DNA from: Methanospirillum stamsii
GTDB taxonomy: Archaea; Halobacteriota; Methanomicrobia; Methanomicrobiales; Methanospirillaceae
Assembly (NCBI RefSeq): GCF_003173335.1
Contig: NZ_QGMZ01000004.1
Location: 95,795 to 159,794 of the forward strand
Length of the DNA stretch: 64,000 nucleotides
Direction: 5' to 3'
Shown here: positions 1-9,163 of the stretch, piece by piece
Numbering within the stretch: the first letter of the stretch is position 1
Layout of the letters: the number at the start of each line of letters is the position of its first letter
Translations under genes and position numbers: made by a program
The notes under the pieces: generated by a model
The model's database searches: none
The model's input: the letters and a program-made list of their open reading frames with translations, nothing else
Told to the model about the DNA's origin: nothing

Positions 1-86
1 TTGAAGACGAGGTAGAACGGGAAAGCCCTTCAGCTGAAGATTTGGTATCCCAGGAAACCGCTGAAAACTCAACTGCTTCTGCATAA
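1..86 (+). CDS. C-terminal end of an unidentified protein (cut by window edge)
   Basis: An open frame enters from the left edge and stops at TAA 84-86. The visible 27 codons end in an acidic, Ser/Ala/Glu-rich tail (EDEVERESPSAEDLVSQETA and on), which looks like a disordered C-terminus. The family cannot be told from this piece. A T-rich stretch follows directly. Confidence 0.6.
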   Translation, partial: EDEVERESPSAEDLVSQETAENSTASA

Positions 87-93
87 GCAGGAT

Positions 94-112
94 CTTTTTT
101 TTATATTTTTTC
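94..112 (+). terminator. Oligo-T terminator after the first gene
   Basis: Two T-runs (positions 94-102 and 106-112) begin eight bases after the stop codon of the first gene. Archaeal transcription often ends at T-runs without a hairpin, so this is a plausible terminator. Confidence 0.45.
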
Positions 113-206
113 CGATTGGTCTCATTCTGAAACCAGAAAATTAGTCAGATTGAAGAACCTTTATATTGGCTATCTCCGAATATTTCTGAAGGGGGAGTGT
201 ACCGTG

Positions 207-1757
207 ATGAGGTATTATATTTTTCTTACATTCTGTATGCTGATAACCGTGTCAGGAACCGCTTATGGAGCAGTTCCAGGCGATATCCTTAAAAATCAAG
301 CCTTTGGTCTTCCGGAAGGGCCTGAATGGGGTTATGGGCTTGATACATCCGCGGATGGAAATACCACGGTTTGCGGAGTAGCTTATCCGGATGATTCGGT
401 TGACCTTGGATATCTTGGAAACGGAGATGTCTGGGTAATTCGGTTTGATGCCAACGGGACTGTTCTCTGGGAAAAATTATACGGGGGAAATGAAACCGAT
501 TACGCCCTGTCTGTTCGGAATCTGCCTGACGGAGGAGCAGCTCTTATAGGCACGACCGGATCATATAACGGGGACGTGAGCAATTACCATGGAAATGGTG
601 ACATGTGGGTTTTAAACCTCGGCCCTGATGGGAATATACGCTGGGAATTGGCACTCGGAGAAAACCAGACTGATGAGGGGTCAGATCTTGTGGTTCTTCC
701 GGATGGCAATATTGTAGTATGTGGATATACTATGTCATCCAGAAATGGCGACCTCTGGATGATAAGACTGGATCCCTCCGGAAATATTGTCTGGCAACGT
801 GCATATGGAGGAAACGGACGTGACAGTGGTACAAGTATAACCAAAACCAGTGACAATGGAATTGCTGTATGTGGAAATACAAATTCCACGGACTCTCCCG
901 ATCGTGTAAACCAGACCAGCAATGATGTCTGGATTCTGAAAACTTCCCTGAATGGCACCCCGCTCTGGGAAAAATCCTATGGGGGTTCTGCTCTTGACTG
1001 GGGGCATTCAATTGTAGAACTCTCTTCAGGAGATCTTATGGTGGCTGCTGTCACTGCTTCTGGTGATGGCAATGTAAGCATGAATCATGGGGCGGGAGAT
1101 ATCTGGATCATGAGACTTACCCCTGATGGTTCTCTCGTATGGGAAAAATCATTTGGGGGCAGTTTTAGTGATAATGTCTGGAAACTGGAACCTTCTTCAT
1201 CAGGGGGAGCATATTTTGTCGGAGACAGTTATTCCATGGACGGAAATTTCACCGGTAATCATGGAGAATCAGATCTGCTGATTGGTGAAATTGATGGAGA
1301 CGGTACCCTGCTCTGGCATAGGCAGATAGGAGGTTCGCTTGTTGACCGGGGTTCATGGGTGAAAAAAACTCACAACAATTCTCTTATGATAACCGGTATG
1401 ACTGCGTCATCAGATGGGGATCTTTCCGGGAACCACACCAGTGGGGATCTCTGGGTTCTGGAGGTTCAGGCGAATGGAAAAGAAGAGCCAGTTCTTCCGG
1501 AAAGTAATCAGAGTGCTGCACAACTTCTGATGATCCCCTTAAACGGAGATGGTCCCGTACCAACTGATCCGGATGGTGACGGCAGATATGAAGACATGAA
1601 CGGAAATGGTAAGACCGATCTACAGGATCCAACCGTTTTCTTCCAGAATTTTGAATGGATTCAAAAGCAGGGCTACCTGTATGAATTTGATTTTAATGAG
1701 AACGGTTCATTGGACCTCGGTGATGTGCAGGCGCTCTTTGCGGAGATACAATCATGA
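207..1757 (+). CDS. Secreted beta-propeller-like repeat protein with C-terminal dockerin
   Basis: The start is placed at ATG 207 because GGGGGAG lies at 191-197 and the next residues form a signal peptide (MRYYIFLTFCMLITVSGTAYG). Earlier in-frame starts (150, GTG 204) give a poor leader. The body has about seven repeats of roughly 55-60 residues with recurring features (DGNIVW, YGG, DGD-S-NHG-GD-WV), as in WD40/PQQ-like propellers. The last 65 residues hold two EF-hand-like loops, DMNGNGKTDLQD and DFNENGSLDLGD, in the spacing of a dockerin, preceded by DPDGDGRYED. The protein is probably exported and tethered by binding a cohesin. The next gene overlaps it by 4 bp and encodes a cohesin-like domain, so the two may be partners. 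Substrate and ligand are unknown. Confidence 0.8.
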   Translation: MRYYIFLTFCMLITVSGTAYGAVPGDILKNQAFGLPEGPEWGYGLDTSADGNTTVCGVAYPDDSVDLGYLGNGDVWVIRFDANGTVLWEKLYGGNETDYALSVRNLPDGGAALIGTTGSYNGDVSNYHGNGDMWVLNLGPDGNIRWELALGENQTDEGSDLVVLPDGNIVVCGYTMSSRNGDLWMIRLDPSGNIVWQRAYGGNGRDSGTSITKTSDNGIAVCGNTNSTDSPDRVNQTSNDVWILKTSLNGTPLWEKSYGGSALDWGHSIVELSSGDLMVAAVTASGDGNVSMNHGAGDIWIMRLTPDGSLVWEKSFGGSFSDNVWKLEPSSSGGAYFVGDSYSMDGNFTGNHGESDLLIGEIDGDGTLLWHRQIGGSLVDRGSWVKKTHNNSLMITGMTASSDGDLSGNHTSGDLWVLEVQANGKEEPVLPESNQSAAQLLMIPLNGDGPVPTDPDGDGRYEDMNGNGKTDLQDPTVFFQNFEWIQKQGYLYEFDFNENGSLDLGDVQALFAEIQS

Positions 1758-2770
1758 ATTATCATCTGACATTAATCGTGCTGCTCCTTGCAGCAGTAAG
1801 TATCATCTCAATTTCTTCAGGAGAAGTTGTTTCAATCGCGCCCATCAGTATTCAGGCAGGAACTCAGGGAAATGCTGATATTACCCTTGACTCAGTCCCT
1901 GCAGGATTATCTGGATACCGGATGACCGTATCATCAGATAATCCGGCAGTTGTGACAGTAACCGGGGTATCATTTCCAAAATGGGCATCTCTTTCCGAGG
2001 CAGTACCAGGAGAGAGTGGCTCATTTGCATTGAGCGCCATTGATCTGAACAGTGAAGTGGAGAAAGGAGCAGGCAGTATCACTCTTGCAACCCTGAACAT
2101 CCAGGCATCAGGTGCAGGGAGTGCACAGATAACAATGGGCGGAGTGCAGATAGATGATGATTCAGGAAATCCGGTCCAGGCAGAGATAAAGCCAGGTACG
2201 GTTACCATTCCCGGATCAACACCGGTCCCGACATCTGTTCCAACAGTAATGCCAACGCTTACTCCTACATCAAGTCCGCAGGAAAACAAAATAACCCTGA
2301 ACACGGGATGGAACCTCGTTAATATTCCCGTGGAACTCTCCGAAGGATCAAACACTGCTGAGATATTCAGGAATGTACAAAGTGCAGGTCATTCCATCCT
2401 GGCATATGACAGTTCATCCGGATGGGTTACCGTTGGCAAAAATGACCCTCTCACCCCCATGACCGGGTACTGGATTTACACCACAACACCCCTGAGTGTT
2501 TCCCTCTCGGTGAAGGGCGTTCCTACCGGATCGAAATCTCTTGCTACCGGATGGAACCTTGCGGGAATTAGTGGCACCAGTCCCCGTTCGGCTGATGTTG
2601 CGCTTTCAGGTCTTTCATCATGGACATACATCATACCATATGACAGTTCTGCACAAAAATATCGGGATGCAGGCATCAGGGGAAACACAAATGCACCGGT
2701 AATACTTGAACCATACGAGGCATTCTGGATATACCTGAACTCACCAGGAACCCTTTCCCCATCATCATAA
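1754..2770 (+). CDS. Secreted cohesin-like domain protein with TGWNLV repeats
   Basis: It starts inside the stop codon of the dockerin gene (ATGA overlap 1754-1757), so the two are likely translated together. An N-terminal signal segment (MNYHLTLIVLLLAAVSIISI) leads into about 135 residues that look like a cohesin: a beta-sandwich pattern with VSIAPISIQAGTQGNADITL at the start and GSITLATLNIQA in the middle. A Pro/Thr-rich linker (about 158-178) follows, then two copies of a roughly 70-residue module beginning TGWNLVNIPV and TGWNLAGISG and containing GYWIY/AFWIY. No C-terminal membrane anchor is visible. The cohesin call rests on pattern only; the partner is inferred from the neighbour. Confidence 0.7.
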   Translation: MNYHLTLIVLLLAAVSIISISSGEVVSIAPISIQAGTQGNADITLDSVPAGLSGYRMTVSSDNPAVVTVTGVSFPKWASLSEAVPGESGSFALSAIDLNSEVEKGAGSITLATLNIQASGAGSAQITMGGVQIDDDSGNPVQAEIKPGTVTIPGSTPVPTSVPTVMPTLTPTSSPQENKITLNTGWNLVNIPVELSEGSNTAEIFRNVQSAGHSILAYDSSSGWVTVGKNDPLTPMTGYWIYTTTPLSVSLSVKGVPTGSKSLATGWNLAGISGTSPRSADVALSGLSSWTYIIPYDSSAQKYRDAGIRGNTNAPVILEPYEAFWIYLNSPGTLSPSS

Positions 2771-2834
2771 AACAAAATCCTATATTTTTACAGAACCTTT
2801 TATTATAAGAAATCTGGATAGGAGACCTAAGGAA

Positions 2835-3356
2835 ATGTACTATAAAATCGGAGCATGCCTCCTTTTAGTTACTCTCCTGGTAGCCGGTGTTCATGCAATT
2901 CCCCCGCTGCCATACGAGTTTTATGGAAATGTCACCGTAAACGGAACAGATGCTGATGCCGGAGTTGTCATTCTCGCAAAAATTAACGGGACTGAAGTAG
3001 GGAATATTACGACAACCACAACCGGAATTTATGGAGGGCCTGCTACCTTTGACCGGCGACTTGTAGTAAATGGTGCTGAAGAACAGATAGGTGAATACAT
3101 AACGTTCTGGATCGGTGATTTGCAGGCAGCGCAGAAGGTAAAACTCTATGCCGGAGAATCACAGCATCTTGATCTGTCTTTTACTCCCGGAGAAGAGGGC
3201 AGTATTGATGCATCCGTTGTTCCATCTCAGAGCGGAACCATTGCAGATGTTCCAACAGACAGTGAAACACCTGGGCCTACCTCAACACAGGCACCGTTAC
3301 TAATAGCCCCGATTGTCGCCGGACTTGCGATTTTCCTGTTATACCGGAGAGAGTAA
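2835..3356 (+). CDS. Secreted or surface-anchored small protein, unknown function
   Basis: The 173-residue product has a signal peptide (MYYKIGACLLLVTLLVAGVHA), a Thr/Asn-rich beta-type domain with several N-glycosylation sequons (NVT, NGT, NIT), a Pro/Thr/Ser-rich linker near 125-150, and a C-terminal hydrophobic helix (LLIAPIVAGLAIFLLY) ending in RRE. This is the layout of an archaeal cell-surface protein anchored by its C-terminus. GGAG at 2821-2824 serves as ribosome binding site and an AT-rich TATA-like stretch lies near 2799-2808. It has its own promoter and shares surface localisation with the two genes before it. The family is not recognised. Confidence 0.65.
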   Translation: MYYKIGACLLLVTLLVAGVHAIPPLPYEFYGNVTVNGTDADAGVVILAKINGTEVGNITTTTTGIYGGPATFDRRLVVNGAEEQIGEYITFWIGDLQAAQKVKLYAGESQHLDLSFTPGEEGSIDASVVPSQSGTIADVPTDSETPGPTSTQAPLLIAPIVAGLAIFLLYRRE

Positions 3357-3415
3357 ACAGGGCCATTATCCTTTTTCCATCTCTCTTTTATGTAAACGAT
3401 ACATAACTATCACAT

Positions 3416-4570
3416 ATGCCTGAGGTTACAGTTTATTCTACTCAGAACTGTCCTTACTGTCGGCTTGTTAAAGCATTTCTTGACCGGAATAATGTGCCCT
3501 ACCGATCAATAGACGTGGGTATTGACCGGAAAGCAGCCAAAGAAATGGTTGAACTATCTGGACAATACGGGGTTCCGGTTATCGTGGCCGGGGATGAAGT
3601 AGTCATCGGATTTGATACTGACCGGCTTCGTGAACTGTTTGCCGCGGATAAAAAAACTGATCTGTTTGATGTTATTATCAGCGGGGCCGGGCCGGCCGGA
3701 CTTACAGCAGCCCTCTATTGTGTCAGAAAAAACCTGAGGACCCTGATCATCTCTCCAGATATTGGAGGCCAGGCTCTTGAGAGCTGGAATATTGAAAATT
3801 ACATGGGTTATCGGATGATCACCGGTGATAATCTCATATCAAAATTTGAGGAACAGATCCGGGAACTTGAGATAAGAATAGAACTGGACGAAGTTAACTC
3901 TCTCCTCCCGGTTTCCGGAGGTTTTGCGGTTAAAACAGTTTCAAATATGGAATATAAGGGAAAAACCGTTATCCTTGCCCAGGGGAAAAAACCCAAAAAG
4001 CTTGGAGCACCTCGTGAAGAGCAGTTCATCGGCAGAGGTCTTTCGGTCTGTGCAACCTGTGACGGGCCGATATTTCATGATAAAGTAGTCGGGGTTGTTG
4101 GTGGCGGTAATTCTGCACTCACAACCGCTATTGAGATGAGTGGTATCGCTAAAGAAGTTCACCTTATTGTCAGAAGCAGTATCCGGGCAGATAGTATCTA
4201 TAGGACGCAGTTCGAGCAGAAAAAGAATATCATCACTCACATTGGATTCGAAGTATCTGAACTTTTAGGAGATGACCGGTTATCCGGAATAGTAATAAAA
4301 AAGAAGGATACCGAAGAGACAAAAACCCTGAATATGGATGGCCTGTTTACTGAAATCGGATGGATACCCAATACTTCCTTTGTTGAAGGGCTTTTGAAAC
4401 TGAATGATCAGAAAGAGATTGAGATTGATATCAACTGCAGGACAAGTGCCCCCGGAATATTTGCTGCCGGAGATGTTACCAGTATTACCGGAAAACAGAT
4501 TATTATTGCCTGCGGAGAAGGCGCAAAAGCAGCTCTTTCAGCGTTTGATTACCTGATGACGAGATCGTAA
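3416..4570 (+). CDS. Glutaredoxin-thioredoxin reductase fusion
   Basis: Residues 1-77 form a glutaredoxin domain with the redox motif CPYC at 12-15 and the cis-Pro segment YGVPVI. From residue 84 the chain is a low-molecular-weight thioredoxin reductase: FAD-binding GAGPAG at 90-95, active-site CATC at 212-215, an NAD(P)H-binding GVVGGGNSA, and a C-terminal FAD motif ending in GIFAAGDV. The enzyme should pass electrons from a reduced pyridine or deazaflavin cofactor to a disulfide, with the fused glutaredoxin as built-in acceptor. No ribosome binding site precedes ATG 3416 and a TATA-like TTTTATGTAA lies about 25 bases upstream, so the transcript may be leaderless. It stands alone. Confidence 0.88.
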   Translation: MPEVTVYSTQNCPYCRLVKAFLDRNNVPYRSIDVGIDRKAAKEMVELSGQYGVPVIVAGDEVVIGFDTDRLRELFAADKKTDLFDVIISGAGPAGLTAALYCVRKNLRTLIISPDIGGQALESWNIENYMGYRMITGDNLISKFEEQIRELEIRIELDEVNSLLPVSGGFAVKTVSNMEYKGKTVILAQGKKPKKLGAPREEQFIGRGLSVCATCDGPIFHDKVVGVVGGGNSALTTAIEMSGIAKEVHLIVRSSIRADSIYRTQFEQKKNIITHIGFEVSELLGDDRLSGIVIKKKDTEETKTLNMDGLFTEIGWIPNTSFVEGLLKLNDQKEIEIDINCRTSAPGIFAAGDVTSITGKQIIIACGEGAKAALSAFDYLMTRS

Positions 4571-4616
4571 GAAACTAATCAAATTCTCCTAAGGTCAATT
4601 TTTTATTTAATAATTT

Positions 4617-6398
4617 ATGCTGGATATATTATTTTTTTATTTGTGGTTTTTTCTTTGGATTATTGCAGTTATTGGAATTGGCAAAAGTATATACAAATTA
4701 TTCAATATTAAAAATTTAATTGAATATCAACAATTTGAATTTGGAATTGTTGGAATCGCAATAATAATAATAATTGTTGGATTTGTAAATTTCTGGGATG
4801 GTTTTTCTTTGACATGTTCACTAATTCTGTTTCTTTGTGGACTATCGGGATTTTTCTTTTTTTATCCCCGAAAAAAATTTTCATTAAATTCAATAAAAAA
4901 AGAAATATTCCTTGGATCAATAATTTTTTGTGCAATTCTTACTTGGTTTCATCCAATTCATGATACAGGGGGTTACCATTTTACTGCGATAAATTGGATC
5001 ATCACTCAACAAATACCGTTTGGTCTTGCAAATTTATATTCAAGACTTGGATTTAATACAACCTGGTTTTTAGGAGAGGCATGCTTTGAACAATTGGTTT
5101 TCTTTTTTCACCGACCTCTCTTTATTATGAATGGAATGCTTCTTTTCTTATATAGTTCGGTGATAATTTCAATATTCAACCATTCATTTAAAGACAATAA
5201 AAATATGAGTTGTTTTGAAAAAATTCAAACCACTTTCCAATATCTTACAGCAGGAGAAATGTTTTTAATTCTCTCAATCTTTCCGGTAATATTAATGACG
5301 GGATACTTCATTTCAACTGCATCGCCAGATTTTCCAGTATTTATTTTAATTATAATGATATTTGCTTTTAGCATTCAATTAATTAATAAAAAACTATCTG
5401 GCATTTCCTGGTATAATCAGATTTTGTTTATAGGATTTTTAATTTTTTTTGTATTATCAATTAAAACATCATCAATCCCCCTTGTTTTTTTCCTTGTTGG
5501 ATTGATTTTTATCAAAGCTATTTTTAATAAAAATGGACTAAAGAATAACTTTCATACATTAAAAAATTTTTCACACACAAAAACCACATTTTTATTTTTT
5601 GCAATCATAGCATCATTAATTGTAATTTTTTTATTAAGAGGGCTTATTTTATCAGGTAATCCACTGTTCCCGATGAATACTCCTATTCAATTTAATCTAC
5701 CATGGAATGTACCGAAAGAAATCACAATTGAGACGATGAATGAAGTAATTATTCCTGCTCGTCTCTATACAAATAATGATTTATCATTATTATCTGACAT
5801 GAAATGGGTCTTTCCATGGTCAATAGTATTTATTAAAAAAAATATTACTCTGTTAGTAATCTGGATGACAACAATTGTAAGTATTATCACTTTCCTTATC
5901 AATGAAAGGCCATTAAATATTAAAAGGCTAAATATTATCGAAATTCAAAAAATTTTAATTTTTTTTAGTTTGATAATTGCATTAGTATTCTGGTTTTTTT
6001 CTGCTCCAGATCCTAGATTTGGATATGGTTTTCTCTATGCTTTACCTTTATTTCTCATTGTTTTTCCAATTGTTGGAAAAGAACAACCGAATCCTAGATG
6101 GTTTGTAAATCTTATCTCTAGGATCCTCTGTTTTTATTTAGTTATGGTTGGACTGCTGATCATTGCCATGTTTGTAATATGGGGATTTACGATTCCCCAT
6201 TATCCTGATATATCTTATAGTCTTGAAAAATCCGCAAATGATGAATTGATCTTTTTTTCACATTCATGGGACCAAATCTGGGACATGCCTCTCCCAAATA
6301 CTCCAGAGGACATATATTCTAAAATAATTATTGAAAAAAATCCAAATAACAAAGGTTATCATATGTTTTCGTTTAACAATAGTTTATTGAGATCATAA
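4617..6398 (+). CDS. Large multi-pass membrane protein, possibly a glycosyltransferase-C-like enzyme
   Basis: The 593 residues contain about a dozen hydrophobic helices and a soluble segment with HDTGGYHF near residue 115, followed by QIPFGLANLYSRLGFNTTWF. A conserved acidic/His motif in an early extracytoplasmic loop and ~12 helices resemble GT-C fold proteins and bacterial LIC_10190-type membrane proteins, but the match is tentative. The gene is far richer in A+T than its neighbours (long poly-A and poly-T runs), which suggests recent transfer. It follows the glutaredoxin-reductase gene by 46 bases with no visible ribosome binding site. Confidence 0.6.
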   Translation: MLDILFFYLWFFLWIIAVIGIGKSIYKLFNIKNLIEYQQFEFGIVGIAIIIIIVGFVNFWDGFSLTCSLILFLCGLSGFFFFYPRKKFSLNSIKKEIFLGSIIFCAILTWFHPIHDTGGYHFTAINWIITQQIPFGLANLYSRLGFNTTWFLGEACFEQLVFFFHRPLFIMNGMLLFLYSSVIISIFNHSFKDNKNMSCFEKIQTTFQYLTAGEMFLILSIFPVILMTGYFISTASPDFPVFILIIMIFAFSIQLINKKLSGISWYNQILFIGFLIFFVLSIKTSSIPLVFFLVGLIFIKAIFNKNGLKNNFHTLKNFSHTKTTFLFFAIIASLIVIFLLRGLILSGNPLFPMNTPIQFNLPWNVPKEITIETMNEVIIPARLYTNNDLSLLSDMKWVFPWSIVFIKKNITLLVIWMTTIVSIITFLINERPLNIKRLNIIEIQKILIFFSLIIALVFWFFSAPDPRFGYGFLYALPLFLIVFPIVGKEQPNPRWFVNLISRILCFYLVMVGLLIIAMFVIWGFTIPHYPDISYSLEKSANDELIFFSHSWDQIWDMPLPNTPEDIYSKIIIEKNPNNKGYHMFSFNNSLLRS

Positions 6399-6450
6399 GG
6401 AGAAAATTTCTAACTTTTTTTGAAATATCGTTTCGAATTTGAAAAACCAG

Positions 6451-7713
6451 TCAAAAATCTTTGTAAAATAACACAATTCGGTTTGTATTCGTACCTGTTG
6501 ACATATTATTCACTCCCCAGATGTTTGCAGTCTTGGTAAAGTCCTGCTGGTTGATAATTACTGCTGTGCAGGAAAAACCGGCAGAAATCCCCAAGGGGAT
6601 CACATGTTCATCCAGTCTGACCGAGCCATTCCGGACTTCGCCCACCTCAAACGCAACATATCCCCCGGGCCTGGTAATCCTGAATAACTCCCTGAAGACA
6701 TCCCGCATGATTCCTTCCCAGTCTGTAAGTTTCCTGGTGGTGGATATTTTTTTCCCGACTAATTCTGCATCCAGACCATTAAACCAACATCGAAGCCAGT
6801 TGTCGGCTGCATACTGTACAATATCCAAAAAGGGAGGGGATGTCACGGTCAGGGACACGGTATTATCCAAAATTTCGGGAGTATTTCGTGCATCTTTTGT
6901 CAGGAAGAGCGATGATGGTGCTACTTTTGAAAGGTTCTCTTTCTGTCTTTCGCTAATCCCCTGCAGTAATGATCTGGTTTTTTTCAGGATTATCTCCCGG
7001 ACATCGCGGTATGGGGGAGTCTGGCTGCGGTCCCGGTTTATGGTAATCTGGCGTTCAGGTGATACTGCCTGGTTTGGTGGAAGGGTATAAACGGAAAAAA
7101 ACCCGGGTGAGTGGCCGGATAACCGATTTGTTGCAACCATCCTGATCCATCGATCCGTCATATCGCACTTCTCCTTTTCCTCCTGTTCAAGGATATATGC
7201 GCGAAGACTGCACAGAGTCCTCAATGTATCAGGGTGGTAAAACATCGAGAGATCCATCTCACTGGAAACGGAATTGAGGTCAGGGATTGCATAAAGCCGT
7301 GCCCTGATGTCTTCATATGCCGGAGGGCTTAACCGGGCTTCGGTCAGGATGCGGGAGAGCGGATTGATATCATTTGAGATGACCAAACGACCCAGGAGGG
7401 CAGCCTCAAGGGGGGTTGTTCCCCGGCCGGCGAAGGGATCATAAATGATATCATCCGGTTCGGTCAGAAGGGTTATAAAAAACCGGGGAAGTTGGGGTTT
7501 AAAACAGGCTCTATACGAGATCTCCTGTAATTTAGATGCCTGTCGTTGTCGCGCAGTCCAGAACTCACCAATGTACCTGCAACACTCTACATCCTGAATA
7601 TGAAGGAGATCACACTGTGTCTCCTTCGCCGCGGTCAGGGTGGTCTGACCATCCTGGGAAGGAAGCCTGAAATTTTGCAGGTAATCATGCACATATGAAG
7701 TGGAACGATTCAT
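6451..7713 (-). CDS. Site-specific DNA methyltransferase, cytosine-N4/adenine-N6 type
   Basis: The S-adenosylmethionine-binding motif DPFAGRGTTPLEAALLGR occurs in the first third, followed by the acceptor ISNDINPLS; the catalytic motif TSPPFLDIVQYA occurs about 200 residues later. SPP[FY] favours cytosine-N4 methylation. The order, binding motif before catalytic motif, is that of the gamma class. The chosen start is ATG 7713 (MNRSTSYVHDYL), one base past the tfrB stop; a TTG at 7749 in the same frame is possible. No restriction endonuclease is encoded nearby, so it looks like an orphan methyltransferase. It sits downstream of tfrAB on the same strand and may be cotranscribed by accident. Confidence 0.8.
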   Translation of the reverse strand: MNRSTSYVHDYLQNFRLPSQDGQTTLTAAKETQCDLLHIQDVECCRYIGEFWTARQRQASKLQEISYRACFKPQLPRFFITLLTEPDDIIYDPFAGRGTTPLEAALLGRLVISNDINPLSRILTEARLSPPAYEDIRARLYAIPDLNSVSSEMDLSMFYHPDTLRTLCSLRAYILEQEEKEKCDMTDRWIRMVATNRLSGHSPGFFSVYTLPPNQAVSPERQITINRDRSQTPPYRDVREIILKKTRSLLQGISERQKENLSKVAPSSLFLTKDARNTPEILDNTVSLTVTSPPFLDIVQYAADNWLRCWFNGLDAELVGKKISTTRKLTDWEGIMRDVFRELFRITRPGGYVAFEVGEVRNGSVRLDEHVIPLGISAGFSCTAVIINQQDFTKTANIWGVNNMSTGTNTNRIVLFYKDF

Positions 7714-7714
7714 A

Positions 7715-9163
7715 TCATAGTTCGGTCGGCTTTTTCCCAAGCGCCTCAACCAGTACAGTCATGAGGTTTTTCACCGGCCGGTCACTGTGTTCCTGGATGT
7801 GATATTCGCAGAAGGGGCAGATGGTAACGACAACATCTGCACCGGTTTTATTGATTTCAGCCCTTCGTAATTCACCCAGCGCTGCTGCTTCATCGGGCAT
7901 CCCTGACCTGACACCTCCACCGGACCCACAACAGTAAGCAGGCATCTCAACAAATTTATCAACCGCTGTTACCAGGATTTCCCGGGGTTCACGGGTAATC
8001 TGTTGTCCATTCTTGAGATGACAGGGATCATGATAGGTTGCGGTGATCGGGACTTTGGTCAGAGGAGGAAGGCCAGTCTCTGATAGAATCTCCGACACGT
8101 CCTTTACTTCAAAAGGAGTGTCATAGTCATTTTTGAGTGTTGCACCACAACCGGCACACATTGTCATTACGGTGGTAATTCCCCTCTCCTGAAATGCCCG
8201 GATATTCTTGTCCTTTAACTCATCGATGAATGATGTCTGTCCGGTTCTGATAAGAGGCGACCCACAACAGACCTGGGTTTTGGGAATGATTACCCTGATA
8301 CCTGCATGTCGCATAACCTCAAGCATATCCATGGCCCGCTCAGGAAGCCGGGCATTAAACATACAACCGCAGAAAAAACCAACCTCCCGTTTGACTTCCC
8401 CATAGGGTTCAATGACCTCATCAACAAGGTCCAGGAAGGTATGTTTGCCTGATTCTACCGATCTTCCGGTGGTCCTGACAAGTTCTGCAACCTCCTGGTG
8501 CCTTGGAAGTGTCAGTCCCTCGCGGTTGGCAATCTCACGGAGTTTTTCTATTGCCTTTCCCGGAGTCTCGATATTTTTAGGACAGACACGCCAGCACCGG
8601 TTACAACTGGTACAGGTAAAAAGGCCCTGTGTGATCGCCTCACGGATCCGGTTTCCCGGTTCTCTTGGATCAAGAGCTATTCGCATTTGTGACCTCATGG
8701 AAGTCGGGCCCAGAAAATCAGTAACCCGCATAGCCGGACAGACCGAAACACAGGAAAGACATTCAATGCAATCGCGCAGGGGTTTTATCTTTGAAACATC
8801 TTCCAGGGTAGGCAGTGTACCACATTCGGAAGAATGAAAACGGGGAATCGCATTAATTCCCGGAACAAGATCGACCATCAGATCTTTTATTACCGGAAGG
8901 TTAAGTGGCTCGATGACCATTCCATCAGACGCTTCTTTCGTGCAGGCAAGAGCAGGTTCTCCATTGACCCTGACCGCACAACTTCCGCACTGACCTGCAT
9001 GACAACTTGAACGGTATGCAAGCGTTGGATCAAGCGTGTGTATCTTATCCAGAACATGCAGAACACGCGCCCCTTCCTCCATCTCCACAGTCCAGGATTC
9101 CATTCTGGGCTCTTCATCAGTGTCCGGATTAAAACGGGAGATGGTTACGGTTATATTCATCAT
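7715..9163 (-). CDS. tfrB: Thiol:fumarate reductase subunit B
   Basis: The N-terminal third is a fumarate-reductase iron-sulfur subunit: a plant-type 2Fe-2S site with C54, C59, C62 and C74, then two ferredoxin-like clusters (C132/135/138/142 and C184/187/190/194). The rest carries two CCG domains like heterodisulfide reductase subunit HdrB, with FFCGCMF, CCGSPL, CAGCG and later CCGSGGG and CPFC. This fusion is the hallmark of methanogen TfrB, which oxidises coenzymes M and B to the heterodisulfide while TfrA reduces fumarate to succinate. ATG 9163 overlaps the tfrA stop as ATGA and has GGAGGAAGG just upstream. Expected to be cytoplasmic or loosely membrane-associated. Confidence 0.93.
   Translation of the reverse strand: MMNITVTISRFNPDTDEEPRMESWTVEMEEGARVLHVLDKIHTLDPTLAYRSSCHAGQCGSCAVRVNGEPALACTKEASDGMVIEPLNLPVIKDLMVDLVPGINAIPRFHSSECGTLPTLEDVSKIKPLRDCIECLSCVSVCPAMRVTDFLGPTSMRSQMRIALDPREPGNRIREAITQGLFTCTSCNRCWRVCPKNIETPGKAIEKLREIANREGLTLPRHQEVAELVRTTGRSVESGKHTFLDLVDEVIEPYGEVKREVGFFCGCMFNARLPERAMDMLEVMRHAGIRVIIPKTQVCCGSPLIRTGQTSFIDELKDKNIRAFQERGITTVMTMCAGCGATLKNDYDTPFEVKDVSEILSETGLPPLTKVPITATYHDPCHLKNGQQITREPREILVTAVDKFVEMPAYCCGSGGGVRSGMPDEAAALGELRRAEINKTGADVVVTICPFCEYHIQEHSDRPVKNLMTVLVEALGKKPTEL

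Noticed and set aside
1606..1878. Open frame across the dockerin/cohesin gene junction
   Set aside because: It is a shadow of both real genes and has no start signal.
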